Below are positions 44,199 to 53,338 of a stretch of DNA of 64,000 nucleotides, piece by piece. Below the pieces are notes generated by a model. It was not told the origin of the DNA. It saw only the letters and a program-made list of their open reading frames with translations, and did not search any database. The DNA comes from Enterococcus sp. BWB1-3 (GTDB lineage Bacteria; Bacillota; Bacilli; Lactobacillales; Enterococcaceae): contig NZ_JADOEP010000003.1 of assembly GCF_016745275.1 (NCBI RefSeq), positions 1-64,000 of the forward strand, written 5' to 3'. A program made the translations under genes and the position numbers. Position 1 is the stretch's first letter. Each line of letters begins with the position of its first letter.

Positions 44199-46088
44199 TG
44201 ACATCACCTGGTTTTCTTCATTTATAAATTCAACCTTGACTTGCGCTGACTGAGGAACATTCACAATTAAAATAATTTGATCTTGTGAGAACGATGGCAA
44301 CAGTTCACTATTGTATACGTCCAACGTAAACACATTTTGTCCCTGCTCAAGCCGCTCCTGAGGAATTGTTAAACTTGCAGCAACGAATGACTCACTACCA
44401 AGTGCAGTAGCACCCCAAGTATCTATTACAGCTCCTCCTTCTTTCGCCAAAACAAAATTCAACGAGTCTCCTGTGTCAGGGTCCTTCCAATAAAACGGGA
44501 TTGTTAAAACATCGGTTCCACTGGTTATTAGTTCTTTTTCTTTTACTGAATTCTGTGGAGTCCAAGAAAGTTCAGCACGTCGATCTTCCGCATTTACCCA
44601 AAAATATGCAGGGAGACTAAAGAAGCTCTGAAAATTAGAAACACTGCTCAGTTCTCTCCCTTCGATATAACTCATAAAATTGGTCTTAAAATGATTGTTT
44701 ACGAATCTTCTGATTTTTATATTATCAATAAAAAATTCTACACTTTCACCTGACAACAGCCGTAATTCACCTGGATTAAACGCCACTTTTATCTGTCCAT
44801 CAACATCCAGTATTGCAGACTTATGTTGAGTAGATCCTATGACTGCTCCAGCTCCATTACGCCTAATATAGCTAATTAATACTTCCTCACCTTCATTTTC
44901 AACTATCCCTGCCTCTACAATTCCATTCCATTGAGATACCTCATAAGGTAGTTCCCCTCTTACAGAAAATGTGCTTTTTAAACTAACACTATCATCAGAT
45001 GACACAAAAACCGAGCCCAATTCATCTGTTTCAGCAACTACAACAGAACTCTCCTGTCCAGTTCCATCCTTTAGAACCACATCACTCTTTACTTCACCAC
45101 TTAGTTCAACAGGTACTTGCGTAAATACAAAAGCTGTTTCTCCTTGAAATGTCCCATTTGCTGCTGAAAATCCCCAATATGCTTTATATCCATTCGTAGC
45201 CAACTTCAGCTCTTGGTTCAAATCTGCCCAAAGAATTTTGACAATTGGTGTTGCTTTTCCTGTAACAGGATTCCTTAACTGATAAGAAAATGATTTTGTC
45301 CCTGTTTCAAACGAATAAATAAACTCATACCAAGTACCATCTTGAATACGATCTCCTAAAATACCTGGTAATGAATAGGTCTGATAATGCTTTATTCGTG
45401 CATCTCTGGTTTCATTTAACAAACCTGTAAACCACCATCCTTCATCTGCTAATCCAGATCCTACAGCTTGATACCCTTTTTCTAAATTTCCAGGAAAAGA
45501 ATAAGCCACATGCGGTCCACTACTGTCTCTCACATCATATACAGAGCCTCCTCCTCTATTAGCATATAAATCAAATTCCACAGCTACAGAATTTTTTATT
45601 GCACCTTCTTCTGGTGTATGAAGCGTAGTCCCCAAAAAACCTGATTTAGAGCTTTTGGCAGCCCCATACACACCTAAATTCTGACCATCAGTTGATTCAT
45701 TATTCTCTGTTGTTAGGGCTTGTCTACCATTGGGATCATTATGCATGACAAACGCAAACCCATCTGCTTTCGTTGTACCAAAATTCACATAAGCTCTTCC
45801 ATTGAAAGATTTAGTAAAATCTAAACGATATGTGCTTTCTGACCAAACAGACACCCAATTGCTTTTTCCTGATAATTTAAGTTCTGTATATGGAAATCCG
45901 CCGTTTTGACTAGGATCATTAATATTATTGACTTGAATTCCACTCCCATTAGGCGAAGTAAACAGTCCCTCAATTTGGATAGCTCCTTTAGGGATCTTAT
46001 CAGCACCTTTCTCTGCTGCAGCAACTCCTTGGCCACAATAAAAATAAATTATCATCAAAAAAAGAGCACAAAGTACCTTTCTTTTCAT
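43548..46088 (-). CDS. WxL-domain protein with L-type lectin domain
   Basis: An 846-residue secreted protein. Signal peptide (MKRKVLCALFLMIIYFYCGQ), then a legume/L-type lectin-like domain at about residues 30-290 (FVMHNDPNGRQALTTENN; GTTLHTPEEGAIKNSVAVEF; FDLYANRGGG), typical of bacterial surface lectins. Further beta domains follow (to about 600), then the shared MucBP-like/WxL tail (GYTLTIGEGQ, GWTLYAALT, VTWTIMAGQP). ATG 46088 has GGGGAGG at correct spacing; the ATG three codons earlier is too close. It lies between paralogous adhesins and has no LPXTG relic after it. Probable glycan-binding surface protein. Confidence 0.85.
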   Translation of the reverse strand: MKRKVLCALFLMIIYFYCGQGVAAAEKGADKIPKGAIQIEGLFTSPNGSGIQVNNINDPSQNGGFPYTELKLSGKSNWVSVWSESTYRLDFTKSFNGRAYVNFGTTKADGFAFVMHNDPNGRQALTTENNESTDGQNLGVYGAAKSSKSGFLGTTLHTPEEGAIKNSVAVEFDLYANRGGGSVYDVRDSSGPHVAYSFPGNLEKGYQAVGSGLADEGWWFTGLLNETRDARIKHYQTYSLPGILGDRIQDGTWYEFIYSFETGTKSFSYQLRNPVTGKATPIVKILWADLNQELKLATNGYKAYWGFSAANGTFQGETAFVFTQVPVELSGEVKSDVVLKDGTGQESSVVVAETDELGSVFVSSDDSVSLKSTFSVRGELPYEVSQWNGIVEAGIVENEGEEVLISYIRRNGAGAVIGSTQHKSAILDVDGQIKVAFNPGELRLLSGESVEFFIDNIKIRRFVNNHFKTNFMSYIEGRELSSVSNFQSFFSLPAYFWVNAEDRRAELSWTPQNSVKEKELITSGTDVLTIPFYWKDPDTGDSLNFVLAKEGGAVIDTWGATALGSESFVAASLTIPQERLEQGQNVFTLDVYNSELLPSFSQDQIILIVNVPQSAQVKVEFINEENQVMSGYTLTIGEGQTIDTALNVGDVIDLTSSEFQAIQDQLAALETAGYEINVRPEHETNFAITEPAQTVTYKVAGQLFLKSAPSTVDFGSITYNAKVQRVDNPSTDGDLVITDTRANQVDGWTLYAALTTNMKNEETGSVMNEALWYVDSAGEEFALTMESGNQPIYTNSSGGTFAVTDTWGDTPTEPGLKLVADPTKTTVSSIGTYSGVVTWTIMAGQP

Positions 46089-46116
46089 TTCTTTCATACC
46101 TCCCCATTAATAAGTT

Positions 46117-46305
46117 CTAACTTGTACTATTCTTCCTTAAATTTCCACTATAAATCTGATTCTCTGGTTTTCTCCAATTAAAGAAGATAAACACAAGTAA
46201 TACCACTATCCCAAAATCTATCAAATTGTCTTTTTGTATATTTTATCTGTATTACTAATGGTGTTAGTGGATAAGACCCCAGAGGAAAGCTCTTCCTATG
46301 CTCAT
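46117..46305 (-). pseudogene. Relic C of the small LPXTG-protein gene
   Basis: Starts with MSIGRAFLWG at 46305, then a degenerate sorting signal and membrane tail, nearly identical in DNA to relic B but with a one-base deletion in the middle (TATTTTATCTGT against TATAATTTTGTCTGT). It follows the 1373-residue adhesin and precedes the lectin-type gene. Confidence 0.65.
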
Positions 46306-46314
46306 TTTTCCCTT

Positions 46315-46965
46315 CTACGGTTGTCCAGCCATGATTGTCCAAGTCACTACACCAGAATAGGTACCGATACTTGACACCGTGGTTTTGGTTGGGTCTGCAA
46401 TTAATTTCAATCCGGGCTCTGTTGGCGTACCGCCCCATGTACCAGTGACATCAAAGGTTCCCCCAGAAGCATTGGTATAAATAGGCTGATTGCCGGAATC
46501 CAATGTTAGAGAGAGTTCCTCTCCTGCACTGCCCACATACCAAAGGGCTTCGTTCATTATAGAACCTGTTTTATCATTTTTCATATTTGTGGTTAATGCG
46601 GCATACAATGTCCAGCCAGCGGCTTGAGTGGCACGAGTATCTGTAACCACCAAATCACCATCCGTGCTTGGATTGTCTACCCGCTGCACCTTTGCATTGT
46701 ACGTGATGCTGCCAAAGTCAACGGTTGACGGTGCTGATTTTAGAAACAGCTGCCCTGTGACTTTATAGGTCACCGTTTGTGCAGTCTCTGTAATAGAGAA
46801 ATTGGTTTCATTCTCCGGTCGCACACTGATCTCATACCCTGCTGTTTCCAGCGCTGTCAGCTGATCCTGAACTGCTTGAAACTCACTGCCGGTTAAGTCA
46901 ATCACATCCCCCACATTTAAAGCGGTATCAACGGCTTGACCTTCCCCAATTGTCAGAGTATAGCC
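46315..46965 (-). repeat. 651-bp WxL tail repeat, copy 4
   Basis: C-terminal segment of the 1365-residue adhesin, same length as the other three copies. Confidence 0.8.
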
Positions 46966-49900
46966 AGGCATCACCTGATTTTCTTCATTAACAAACACTG
47001 CTGTTAAAACGGATGCTCTGGTAACCATAAGGGTTGCGGCAGGCTCAAATGCGGTATCATGAAAATCAAAGGATTCTGCCGGGTTGATATTTCCACGCTC
47101 ATTATTGGTTGCAGGCGGGTCAATTACACCAGCGTTGCCTGCCAACCCTTCATTATCTCGTAAAAACACTTGTATTATATCGTCTTCTTCCAAGGTCAGT
47201 GCCGTTAAATCAATGGTGAAATTCCCATCATCATCCACTGTTACACCAGAGGTGTCAAAGGCTTGCCCATTATGAGCAGCCGTCACTTCCACTTCCTTAT
47301 TTTCAGAATGTCCCTGAATGCCGGCAGCCGTTTTTCCAATCATTTTCGAGGAAAATTCTGCTGGTTTTGGCGGTACAATTGGGAATACCTCCACCGTATC
47401 TGTAAGAATCAGATTTTCCATTCCCAGAGTTAATTCGTCTGAAACCAGCTTTACTTCCTTGATACGAACTTTATCGCCTGCTTTCAGGAATTCATCTAAT
47501 TCAATGTCAAAGAGTCCTCCTCTTGGCTCTTCACCGTAAACGCTGAGTCCAACTTCGTCCTTAGTATGCCCCACAGTTGTAGCAGTATATTCTTCCAGTG
47601 AACCATTCTTTCGTTCCACTTCTACGATTACTTCTGCTTCATCAGTCCATGCTGGACGAGTTACTTCCAGTCCTACAGGAACACTCACACGTCCATAAAT
47701 ATGCTTATCTGCATTGGTTGGTACACGTAATTCATCTGCGATTGCCCAGCGCCCATTGTTTGAGCTTACTCGTGCATATTCCTGCAAGCCTGTCGCACCA
47801 ATCGTTGACGTATTCAGCTCTTCTTCATTGCTGGTAGACACCAATTCAGTCAAATTACTCCCGCTAAATTGATAATCTAACTTTCTAAAGTTCAAATATG
47901 GATCACCGTCTAAATCTGAACCGCCTTCCCAAAGAGCCAAGTCACTGTTGATACCAGTTAGTTGTGAATTACTAGTTGTAGAAAACACTCGTCCGCCGCC
48001 TTGACGATCATTCCGAAAATCCAGGAACAATGGATTATCAAATACAATGTCCGCAGCTGCAATATTGAAAGTACCTGAATTATTTGTAGCTGTATTTCCT
48101 CGTGCTTCAAAGTAGCCATAATTCGATACTTCCAGCATCATATCAAATTTAGTGAGGTACCATGAGTTAGTGATTGCCGCACCATTTTCTGCGTGAATTC
48201 TTACCTCACTTCCCATATCCCTTACAATGAAACCACTTTGCACATTACCATTACTACCTCTAAACGCTACAGCCGCATTAGGAGCCGCATTTTGACTATC
48301 ACTAGGCACACCATCTCCTTTATTGTAAACAGATAACTTCCCACCTGATTCAATAGTCACCACAGCACCAGTCGCATTTCTTAATCCACTATTATTATTA
48401 ACTTTTCCATCGGTCCTGCTAATATCCACAACAGCATTGGTTTGAATGCTTAAAGTAGTATTTGACAATCTGTCAGATCCCATGACGCCTTCATGTATCC
48501 CCTCCAGGAGATTATTACCAATGGATGAAGTGCTGCCATCATGATAAAGTTTGAGGTAAGAATAATTTCTTATTACTGTCTCTAGGGCATTGTAAAATAG
48601 CCGGGGTGAAACAATTTCAGAATTATCTATAGTTAATGTCTCTCCTGTCATCAACCATAAATTCCCCATTGGAATATGTATTTTACTATCTTCAATTACA
48701 GTATTCCCTGTTTCTGACTTAGTACTTTCTATTGCAGATGCCTCTCGAGCTGTTTTAACCATAATCTCACTATCAACAATAGAAATATCTCCGTTCATTC
48801 CTTGGATAAATAATCCTGCTTTACTACCAGATACAATATCTATAGAAAGTATTGACCCATCACTAATATCTACCTGCGGTTTTTCACCCGATAAATAAAT
48901 CGCATTCCCACTACGCCCCATGCTCTCAATAGATATTTTAGACTCATTTGATAACTTTAATATCGGATTAGACTCAGCATTTCCAATTCTAATATCCGAG
49001 TTAATAGTCCCAGCTCCTCTACCCACAATATTAATCGTACTTTTATTTTCTAATAAAAGAACGGCGTCAGCGCCTGATAAGTTTATTCCATTAGAATCGT
49101 CTCTATCTGTTATTATTATTTCACTATTGTTCAATCTCATCTCAGGAGTCGTACCTCCCATGAAAAAACCTTGACCATTAGTTGCTTTCATATCAAATAC
49201 ACTATTAGTTAGCAGTATCTGTGAATCATCCCCTTGCAGGTTAATCCGTTGTCCACTAGTACTTTCAATTATTCCTTTACTATCTTGAGCAATTATTTTT
49301 GGCTCCTTGCCAGATAAGCAAATTCCTTGACCTGTTGTTGCTGTAACATTTAATTCACCTAGTTGCATTACTAAGCTTGGCTGATCACCAAATAAAAAAA
49401 TTCCGCGTTTAGCTGCGGTACTTGATATTGTTACGTTTCCTCCCGAAAAAACAGAGACTTTGGGGTTCGCTCCAACTAATGCGATAGTATTACCATTCGT
49501 ATTTGTAGGAGAAGTTGTTGTCCCTATGGTACTCACCATCAAGGAAGCGGCTGTTTGTATTAACAGCTCTGGATTATTGCCACGTAAATCGATTGTATTA
49601 GCTGTAGCCCCCACACCTGCTGTTGGTGCTGCTGTTGTAATTGAGACAGATGCGCCGTCCTCAATTGTTACTTTTGGAGAAGATACCGTTTCAGCTGAGA
49701 AAAAGACTGCAGTATTTCCACGGCTAATAACAACTTCTGCATGATTTGATGCGATTATTTCTTTTGCTTCAATAAATGTTCTCGTCGATTGCGACCGTAT
49801 GAAGCTGGAATTACCTCCAGTGAAGTGGACAACGCCTTGAGGGAGAGCCGCTAATTGCATGGTATTCGCATCTACTTCTTGAATATCTTCCAATTCAAAT

Positions 49901-50412
49901 GTCCAATTTCCACTCGCTTCTGCTGAAGCATTCACCAATGGCATTATAACGCTTTTTGTAATCGTTACATTTTCCATACGGAAAACAGACGGTTCAGCTA
50001 CTTCTCCTAATTGAAAATAAAGATTATTATGTGCAAAATTCAATGTGTGTCCATTCCCTTGAATTAGCAGTGAATGATTTACCGCTAGTTCACTTCCTGT
50101 ATTTCCAACTAAATTCTCTTGTACTGAAATAATTGAAACCTCAGACCTGCTCACAGCTTCCTTAAATTCATCCATTGTCGAAACTTCTGCTATTTCACCA
50201 GTAAATGGATCAATTTCTTCAGCTGCTTGAACATTAGTGCCTACTTGTGTAGTTTCTACAGTTGCTTGATTCCTAAGCGTTAGTATCTCTGGCTCACTTT
50301 GAATAGAAAGGGGGGCATCCTTTTTAGCTTCAATCGGTATTGCTGGTTTATACAAATACCCTATTGTTAATAAGAATGTTATTACTAGCAGCAGTTTAGT
50401 AATTTTTTTCAT
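46315..50412 (-). CDS. Large WxL-domain adhesin with beta-helix region (paralogue 2)
   Basis: A 1365-residue secreted protein, close paralogue of the adhesin at 39020: same signal peptide (MKKITKLLLVITFLLTIGYL), same beta-helix-like region with fewer rungs, same Ig-like segments and the same WxL tail. ATG 50412 is chosen over an upstream start because of GGAGGCG. It lies 47 bp after the signal peptidase gene. Differences from paralogue 1 cluster in residues ~330-800 (rung region) and in the segment before the Ig-like domains, which points to diversification of the exposed stalk while the ends stay alike. Confidence 0.85.
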   Translation of the reverse strand: MKKITKLLLVITFLLTIGYLYKPAIPIEAKKDAPLSIQSEPEILTLRNQATVETTQVGTNVQAAEEIDPFTGEIAEVSTMDEFKEAVSRSEVSIISVQENLVGNTGSELAVNHSLLIQGNGHTLNFAHNNLYFQLGEVAEPSVFRMENVTITKSVIMPLVNASAEASGNWTFELEDIQEVDANTMQLAALPQGVVHFTGGNSSFIRSQSTRTFIEAKEIIASNHAEVVISRGNTAVFFSAETVSSPKVTIEDGASVSITTAAPTAGVGATANTIDLRGNNPELLIQTAASLMVSTIGTTTSPTNTNGNTIALVGANPKVSVFSGGNVTISSTAAKRGIFLFGDQPSLVMQLGELNVTATTGQGICLSGKEPKIIAQDSKGIIESTSGQRINLQGDDSQILLTNSVFDMKATNGQGFFMGGTTPEMRLNNSEIIITDRDDSNGINLSGADAVLLLENKSTINIVGRGAGTINSDIRIGNAESNPILKLSNESKISIESMGRSGNAIYLSGEKPQVDISDGSILSIDIVSGSKAGLFIQGMNGDISIVDSEIMVKTAREASAIESTKSETGNTVIEDSKIHIPMGNLWLMTGETLTIDNSEIVSPRLFYNALETVIRNYSYLKLYHDGSTSSIGNNLLEGIHEGVMGSDRLSNTTLSIQTNAVVDISRTDGKVNNNSGLRNATGAVVTIESGGKLSVYNKGDGVPSDSQNAAPNAAVAFRGSNGNVQSGFIVRDMGSEVRIHAENGAAITNSWYLTKFDMMLEVSNYGYFEARGNTATNNSGTFNIAAADIVFDNPLFLDFRNDRQGGGRVFSTTSNSQLTGINSDLALWEGGSDLDGDPYLNFRKLDYQFSGSNLTELVSTSNEEELNTSTIGATGLQEYARVSSNNGRWAIADELRVPTNADKHIYGRVSVPVGLEVTRPAWTDEAEVIVEVERKNGSLEEYTATTVGHTKDEVGLSVYGEEPRGGLFDIELDEFLKAGDKVRIKEVKLVSDELTLGMENLILTDTVEVFPIVPPKPAEFSSKMIGKTAAGIQGHSENKEVEVTAAHNGQAFDTSGVTVDDDGNFTIDLTALTLEEDDIIQVFLRDNEGLAGNAGVIDPPATNNERGNINPAESFDFHDTAFEPAATLMVTRASVLTAVFVNEENQVMPGYTLTIGEGQAVDTALNVGDVIDLTGSEFQAVQDQLTALETAGYEISVRPENETNFSITETAQTVTYKVTGQLFLKSAPSTVDFGSITYNAKVQRVDNPSTDGDLVVTDTRATQAAGWTLYAALTTNMKNDKTGSIMNEALWYVGSAGEELSLTLDSGNQPIYTNASGGTFDVTGTWGGTPTEPGLKLIADPTKTTVSSIGTYSGVVTWTIMAGQP

Positions 50413-50458
50413 CTTTTCGCCTCCATACGCAATCACTTACTTTGTTCTTGTCTCTTTT

Positions 50459-51346
50459 TTAGAAAGCCGTCAAGTCATTCAAAGGTAATAAACGCATGCG
50501 AACAACCCCTATCACCTGCTCCTTGTCAATCAGTCCATAATCTCGACTGTCATACCCATATTCTCTGTTGTCTCCTAAAACCAAATAACAATTCTTGGGG
50601 ATGACCGCTTCCCGGCTGATATCATACTGATCAAAATCAGCCGTGTACTGTCCCCCATTTTTTTGGGCTTCATTGATTTCATCAATGATAAATTTCTCAT
50701 CCACTACCTCACCATTCACATAAAGAAAATCCTCTGAATACTTGATCTGTTCTTCCGGCAAACCAATAATTCGGCGAACCTGCTGCGTCTCTCCCCGACG
50801 AAACAGTACCAGATCAAACCGGTTAACTGCTTTCGTCTTTTGAACCAGAACCGTATGATTATCCTGTAATGTCGGCATCATGCTGTAGCCGGAAACTTTG
50901 GTGATTTTAACAAATAACGAACTGACAAACAGGAAAAGAAGAACCGCAGCTAGGAATGCCGCCCACAGCGCCCCTGCCCCTGTTCTCATACGGTGTAACA
51001 GGGGTCGCTTTTTACGCAAGACTCTTTTGGGGGCACTTTTACTCTCCCGTGGCTTATTTTTCCTCGTTGAAGCCGGTCGTTTCGTCAATGTCTTTTGATT
51101 AGAAGACACATTGGTTACCGGTTTCGAACGCTTCTTTTGACCGATCACTGCAACAGCCTTTTTCTGTGGTCTGCTGTTTGCTTTTCCTGAACGGCTTTGG
51201 CTGGCAGAAGCAAGTGCCGGTCGTTTTCTTTTCTTCTTGGCGGACGAGTGCTTCCCGACTTCCCCTTTTTTATTGCTTGGGGTGTTTTGAGGGGAGGAGG
51301 GTCTTCGTTGATGAGGCGAATTCTTTTGCTTTAATTCTCGACTCAT
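50459..51346 (-). CDS. Signal peptidase I-like protein with basic N-terminal extension
   Basis: A 295-residue type I signal peptidase homologue. Residues 1-120 are a Lys/Arg/Ser-rich cytoplasmic extension, followed by one membrane segment (about 127-148), box B with SGYSMMPTL (catalytic Ser), RFDLVLFRRG, QQVRRIIGLPEE and GDNREYGYDSRDYG. In the family, the position before RxIGLP is the catalytic Lys (KRVIGLPGD); here it is Arg. Activity may therefore be altered. It overlaps the upstream membrane-protein gene by 4 bp. Such peptidases often accompany WxL or pilus loci. Confidence 0.8.
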   Translation of the reverse strand: MSRELKQKNSPHQRRPSSPQNTPSNKKGEVGKHSSAKKKRKRPALASASQSRSGKANSRPQKKAVAVIGQKKRSKPVTNVSSNQKTLTKRPASTRKNKPRESKSAPKRVLRKKRPLLHRMRTGAGALWAAFLAAVLLFLFVSSLFVKITKVSGYSMMPTLQDNHTVLVQKTKAVNRFDLVLFRRGETQQVRRIIGLPEEQIKYSEDFLYVNGEVVDEKFIIDEINEAQKNGGQYTADFDQYDISREAVIPKNCYLVLGDNREYGYDSRDYGLIDKEQVIGVVRMRLLPLNDLTAF

Positions 51347-52026
51347 TCATCCTCACTGGCTCCTTCTTCCTCAAGCTCGGACTGGTTCACCTTGTAATAC
51401 TCAAAAGCAGTTGTCTCATAGGTGATCGTCTTCTCAATGTCTGCCAAAAACTCTTCCGCCAATTCACCATTCCCGTAAAAATTTCCGCTCATCATTGTTG
51501 CATTCATCCCTAGCTCAGACAAGGAGGCATAGTACCGGTTTAGAGCCGATTGCCCCTCCGGTGTATTCACAGTACTGGCCTTCTTGGTAGAATAAGCCGC
51601 CAAGGTGGTCGCCAAATAGCGAATGTTCTGCTGTGAAGCTACCTCTGTCTCTTCCTGCTGGGCAGCTTTCGTCAATTCTGCTTTGAAATCTCTAAGTAAA
51701 TAATACGAGCGAACAATTAACGCAGAATCACCAGAAGACAAATTAATCGACTGATAATAACTGGCATAGCCTGCGCCGCCTCCACAAGCAACAGCCGATA
51801 TTAATAGAACAATGACGAAAAGCAGCGCCCGTTTGCGTCGTTGTTTCAACCTTGCGATGGCAGCCGTCCATCTTCTTCGCTTTTTCTTATTCTTAGGCGG
51901 TCGTTTCGGCAATCGTTTTAACTTCTGACTTTGAAAAAAGATCTGAGCTAAAAAGTAAAGGGTCAGCAGCAGGAAAATAATCGCTCCAGCCACAGCTCCC
52001 ATAATAATCCAAGCAAGTATTGTCAT
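51343..52026 (-). CDS. WxL-locus membrane protein of unknown function
   Basis: A 227-residue protein with two membrane segments (about residues 4-27 and 67-90) separated by a very basic loop (KLKRLPKRPPKNKKKRRRW). The C-terminal ~135 residues are predicted outside, helical and acidic, ending EEEGASEDE. It overlaps the signal peptidase gene by 4 bp and follows the DUF916 gene by 21 bp, so it may assist export or processing of the WxL adhesins. Family not recognised. Confidence 0.55.
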   Translation of the reverse strand: MTILAWIIMGAVAGAIIFLLLTLYFLAQIFFQSQKLKRLPKRPPKNKKKRRRWTAAIARLKQRRKRALLFVIVLLISAVACGGGAGYASYYQSINLSSGDSALIVRSYYLLRDFKAELTKAAQQEETEVASQQNIRYLATTLAAYSTKKASTVNTPEGQSALNRYYASLSELGMNATMMSGNFYGNGELAEEFLADIEKTITYETTAFEYYKVNQSELEEEGASEDE

Positions 52027-52047
52027 TTTCAGTACTCCTACTCTTCT

Positions 52048-53205
52048 TTAACGTCTTTTCTTCTTGGGCGTTCCAGTATGACTATTCTTTGACGGTTGTT
52101 TTTTCTGCGTACCTTTTGCATTCTGCATATCTCGTTGTTTCTTTTTGCGGGAAAGGGTAATCAATCCAAAGATCACCACAACTGCTGCGATAAAGCCGCC
52201 CACAATGAGTGCAATCAGCTGCCAGTTGATTCCTGTTTCCTGCGTCAGACCGACATCCCGCTCATTGTATTTCTGTGCTTCATCCTCTGTAATCTCAAAG
52301 TCTTCCGTCCATTCCCAGCGCTGTTCCCCGGAAGTGGCCAGAACATGAGTCGTGTAAGAGCCGGCTTCCATTCGCTCCCCATTCATACTAACCGGAAACT
52401 CCATAAAGGAGTTTGGCGCCATTCGCATAGAAGTCTTTTTCGCTTCATACAAAACGGTATTGCTGTCCTTTTTCATCACCTGTGCTTCCACGGTCAAATC
52501 ATTTAAATACGCCGCAATCACATTAGAAAAATTAATGTACACAGAGTTGCGATAGTTTAACTGCCCTCCATAGGCACGGTTAAACTGAAGATCAGGGACA
52601 AGCTCTGTGTCACTCTCTTGTAATAGAATGGACACCACATAGGCATACTGATTGACAACCTTAGACCCTCCGCTAGAGTCTGCGTCCTCTGTCTGCCCCG
52701 CCTTCATCATTTGCAGGCCACCGGCAATGACTCCTTCAAAGCTGGTTTCAGGCATCTTAACAGTAAGCGTCACTTGCTTTGTCTCACCGGCTGCCAATTC
52801 CACCGATTCAGGACCCGTTACCAAGTCCTCAAAAGCGAAAGCCAATGATGCATCATTTTCAATGTCACGATTGGCATATTCAATAACCCCTGTTTTATTG
52901 GTTTTGGCGCCATTCAATGCCAGATTGACAGTGATTGCTTCTGAGCCTGGATTACTAAGAATAACAGCGAGGCTCTGTTCCTGACCAGGGGTCATCATTA
53001 GCTGATAATAGCCCAGATTCGGGTTTAGTTGATTTTCCGGAAATTCAAGACTATAAGTAAAGCCCCCTATAGAAGAAGATTCCCCTTCTGCCTCCGCTCC
53101 CCAAGCAGTTATGTTCGTTGCTGCCACTGTGAAACTCAGCAAAAAGAAACTGATGAACATCTTAAAAAAATTATTTACATTCTTTTTCTGAAAGTCTTTC
53201 CTCAT
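52048..53205 (-). CDS. DUF916/DUF3324 WxL-interacting protein
   Basis: A 385-residue protein: signal peptide, then a DUF916-type domain (about residues 35-150; GGFTYSLEFPENQLNPNLGY, YQLMMTPGQEQSLAVILSN, FEGVIAGGLQMM), a DUF3324-type domain (about 155-305; RAYGGQLNYRNSVYINFSN), a C-terminal membrane helix (about 325-350) and a basic tail. The family is a standard partner of WxL proteins and binds peptidoglycan and WxL domains. ATG 53205 is preferred (GAGGAT eight bases before) over the start at 53223. Confidence 0.88.
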   Translation of the reverse strand: MRKDFQKKNVNNFFKMFISFFLLSFTVAATNITAWGAEAEGESSSIGGFTYSLEFPENQLNPNLGYYQLMMTPGQEQSLAVILSNPGSEAITVNLALNGAKTNKTGVIEYANRDIENDASLAFAFEDLVTGPESVELAAGETKQVTLTVKMPETSFEGVIAGGLQMMKAGQTEDADSSGGSKVVNQYAYVVSILLQESDTELVPDLQFNRAYGGQLNYRNSVYINFSNVIAAYLNDLTVEAQVMKKDSNTVLYEAKKTSMRMAPNSFMEFPVSMNGERMEAGSYTTHVLATSGEQRWEWTEDFEITEDEAQKYNERDVGLTQETGINWQLIALIVGGFIAAVVVIFGLITLSRKKKQRDMQNAKGTQKKQPSKNSHTGTPKKKRR

Positions 53206-53281
53206 TATAATTATCCTCATCATTTTTATTTATAGTGAAAACAAGAGACGTGTTCTATGTATATACATTGATTGAAAAAGC

Positions 53282-53305
53282 AAGCTGGTAAATAATTACC
53301 AGCTT
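53282..53305 (-). terminator. Terminator within the WxL cluster
   Basis: A 10-bp perfect stem (53282-53291 with 53296-53305), 4-nt loop and on the minus strand a GCTTTTT tail, located between a small WxL gene (ends 53339) and the DUF916 gene (starts 53205). It may lower expression of the downstream genes relative to the upstream WxL genes. Confidence 0.65.
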
Positions 53306-53338
53306 ACCCCAATAAAACATAAAACTAATGGTTCTTTA

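Noticed and set aside
51166-51513. 115-codon plus-strand frame opposite the signal peptidase
   Set aside because: Shadow of the Lys/Arg-rich extension and the overlapping membrane-protein gene.
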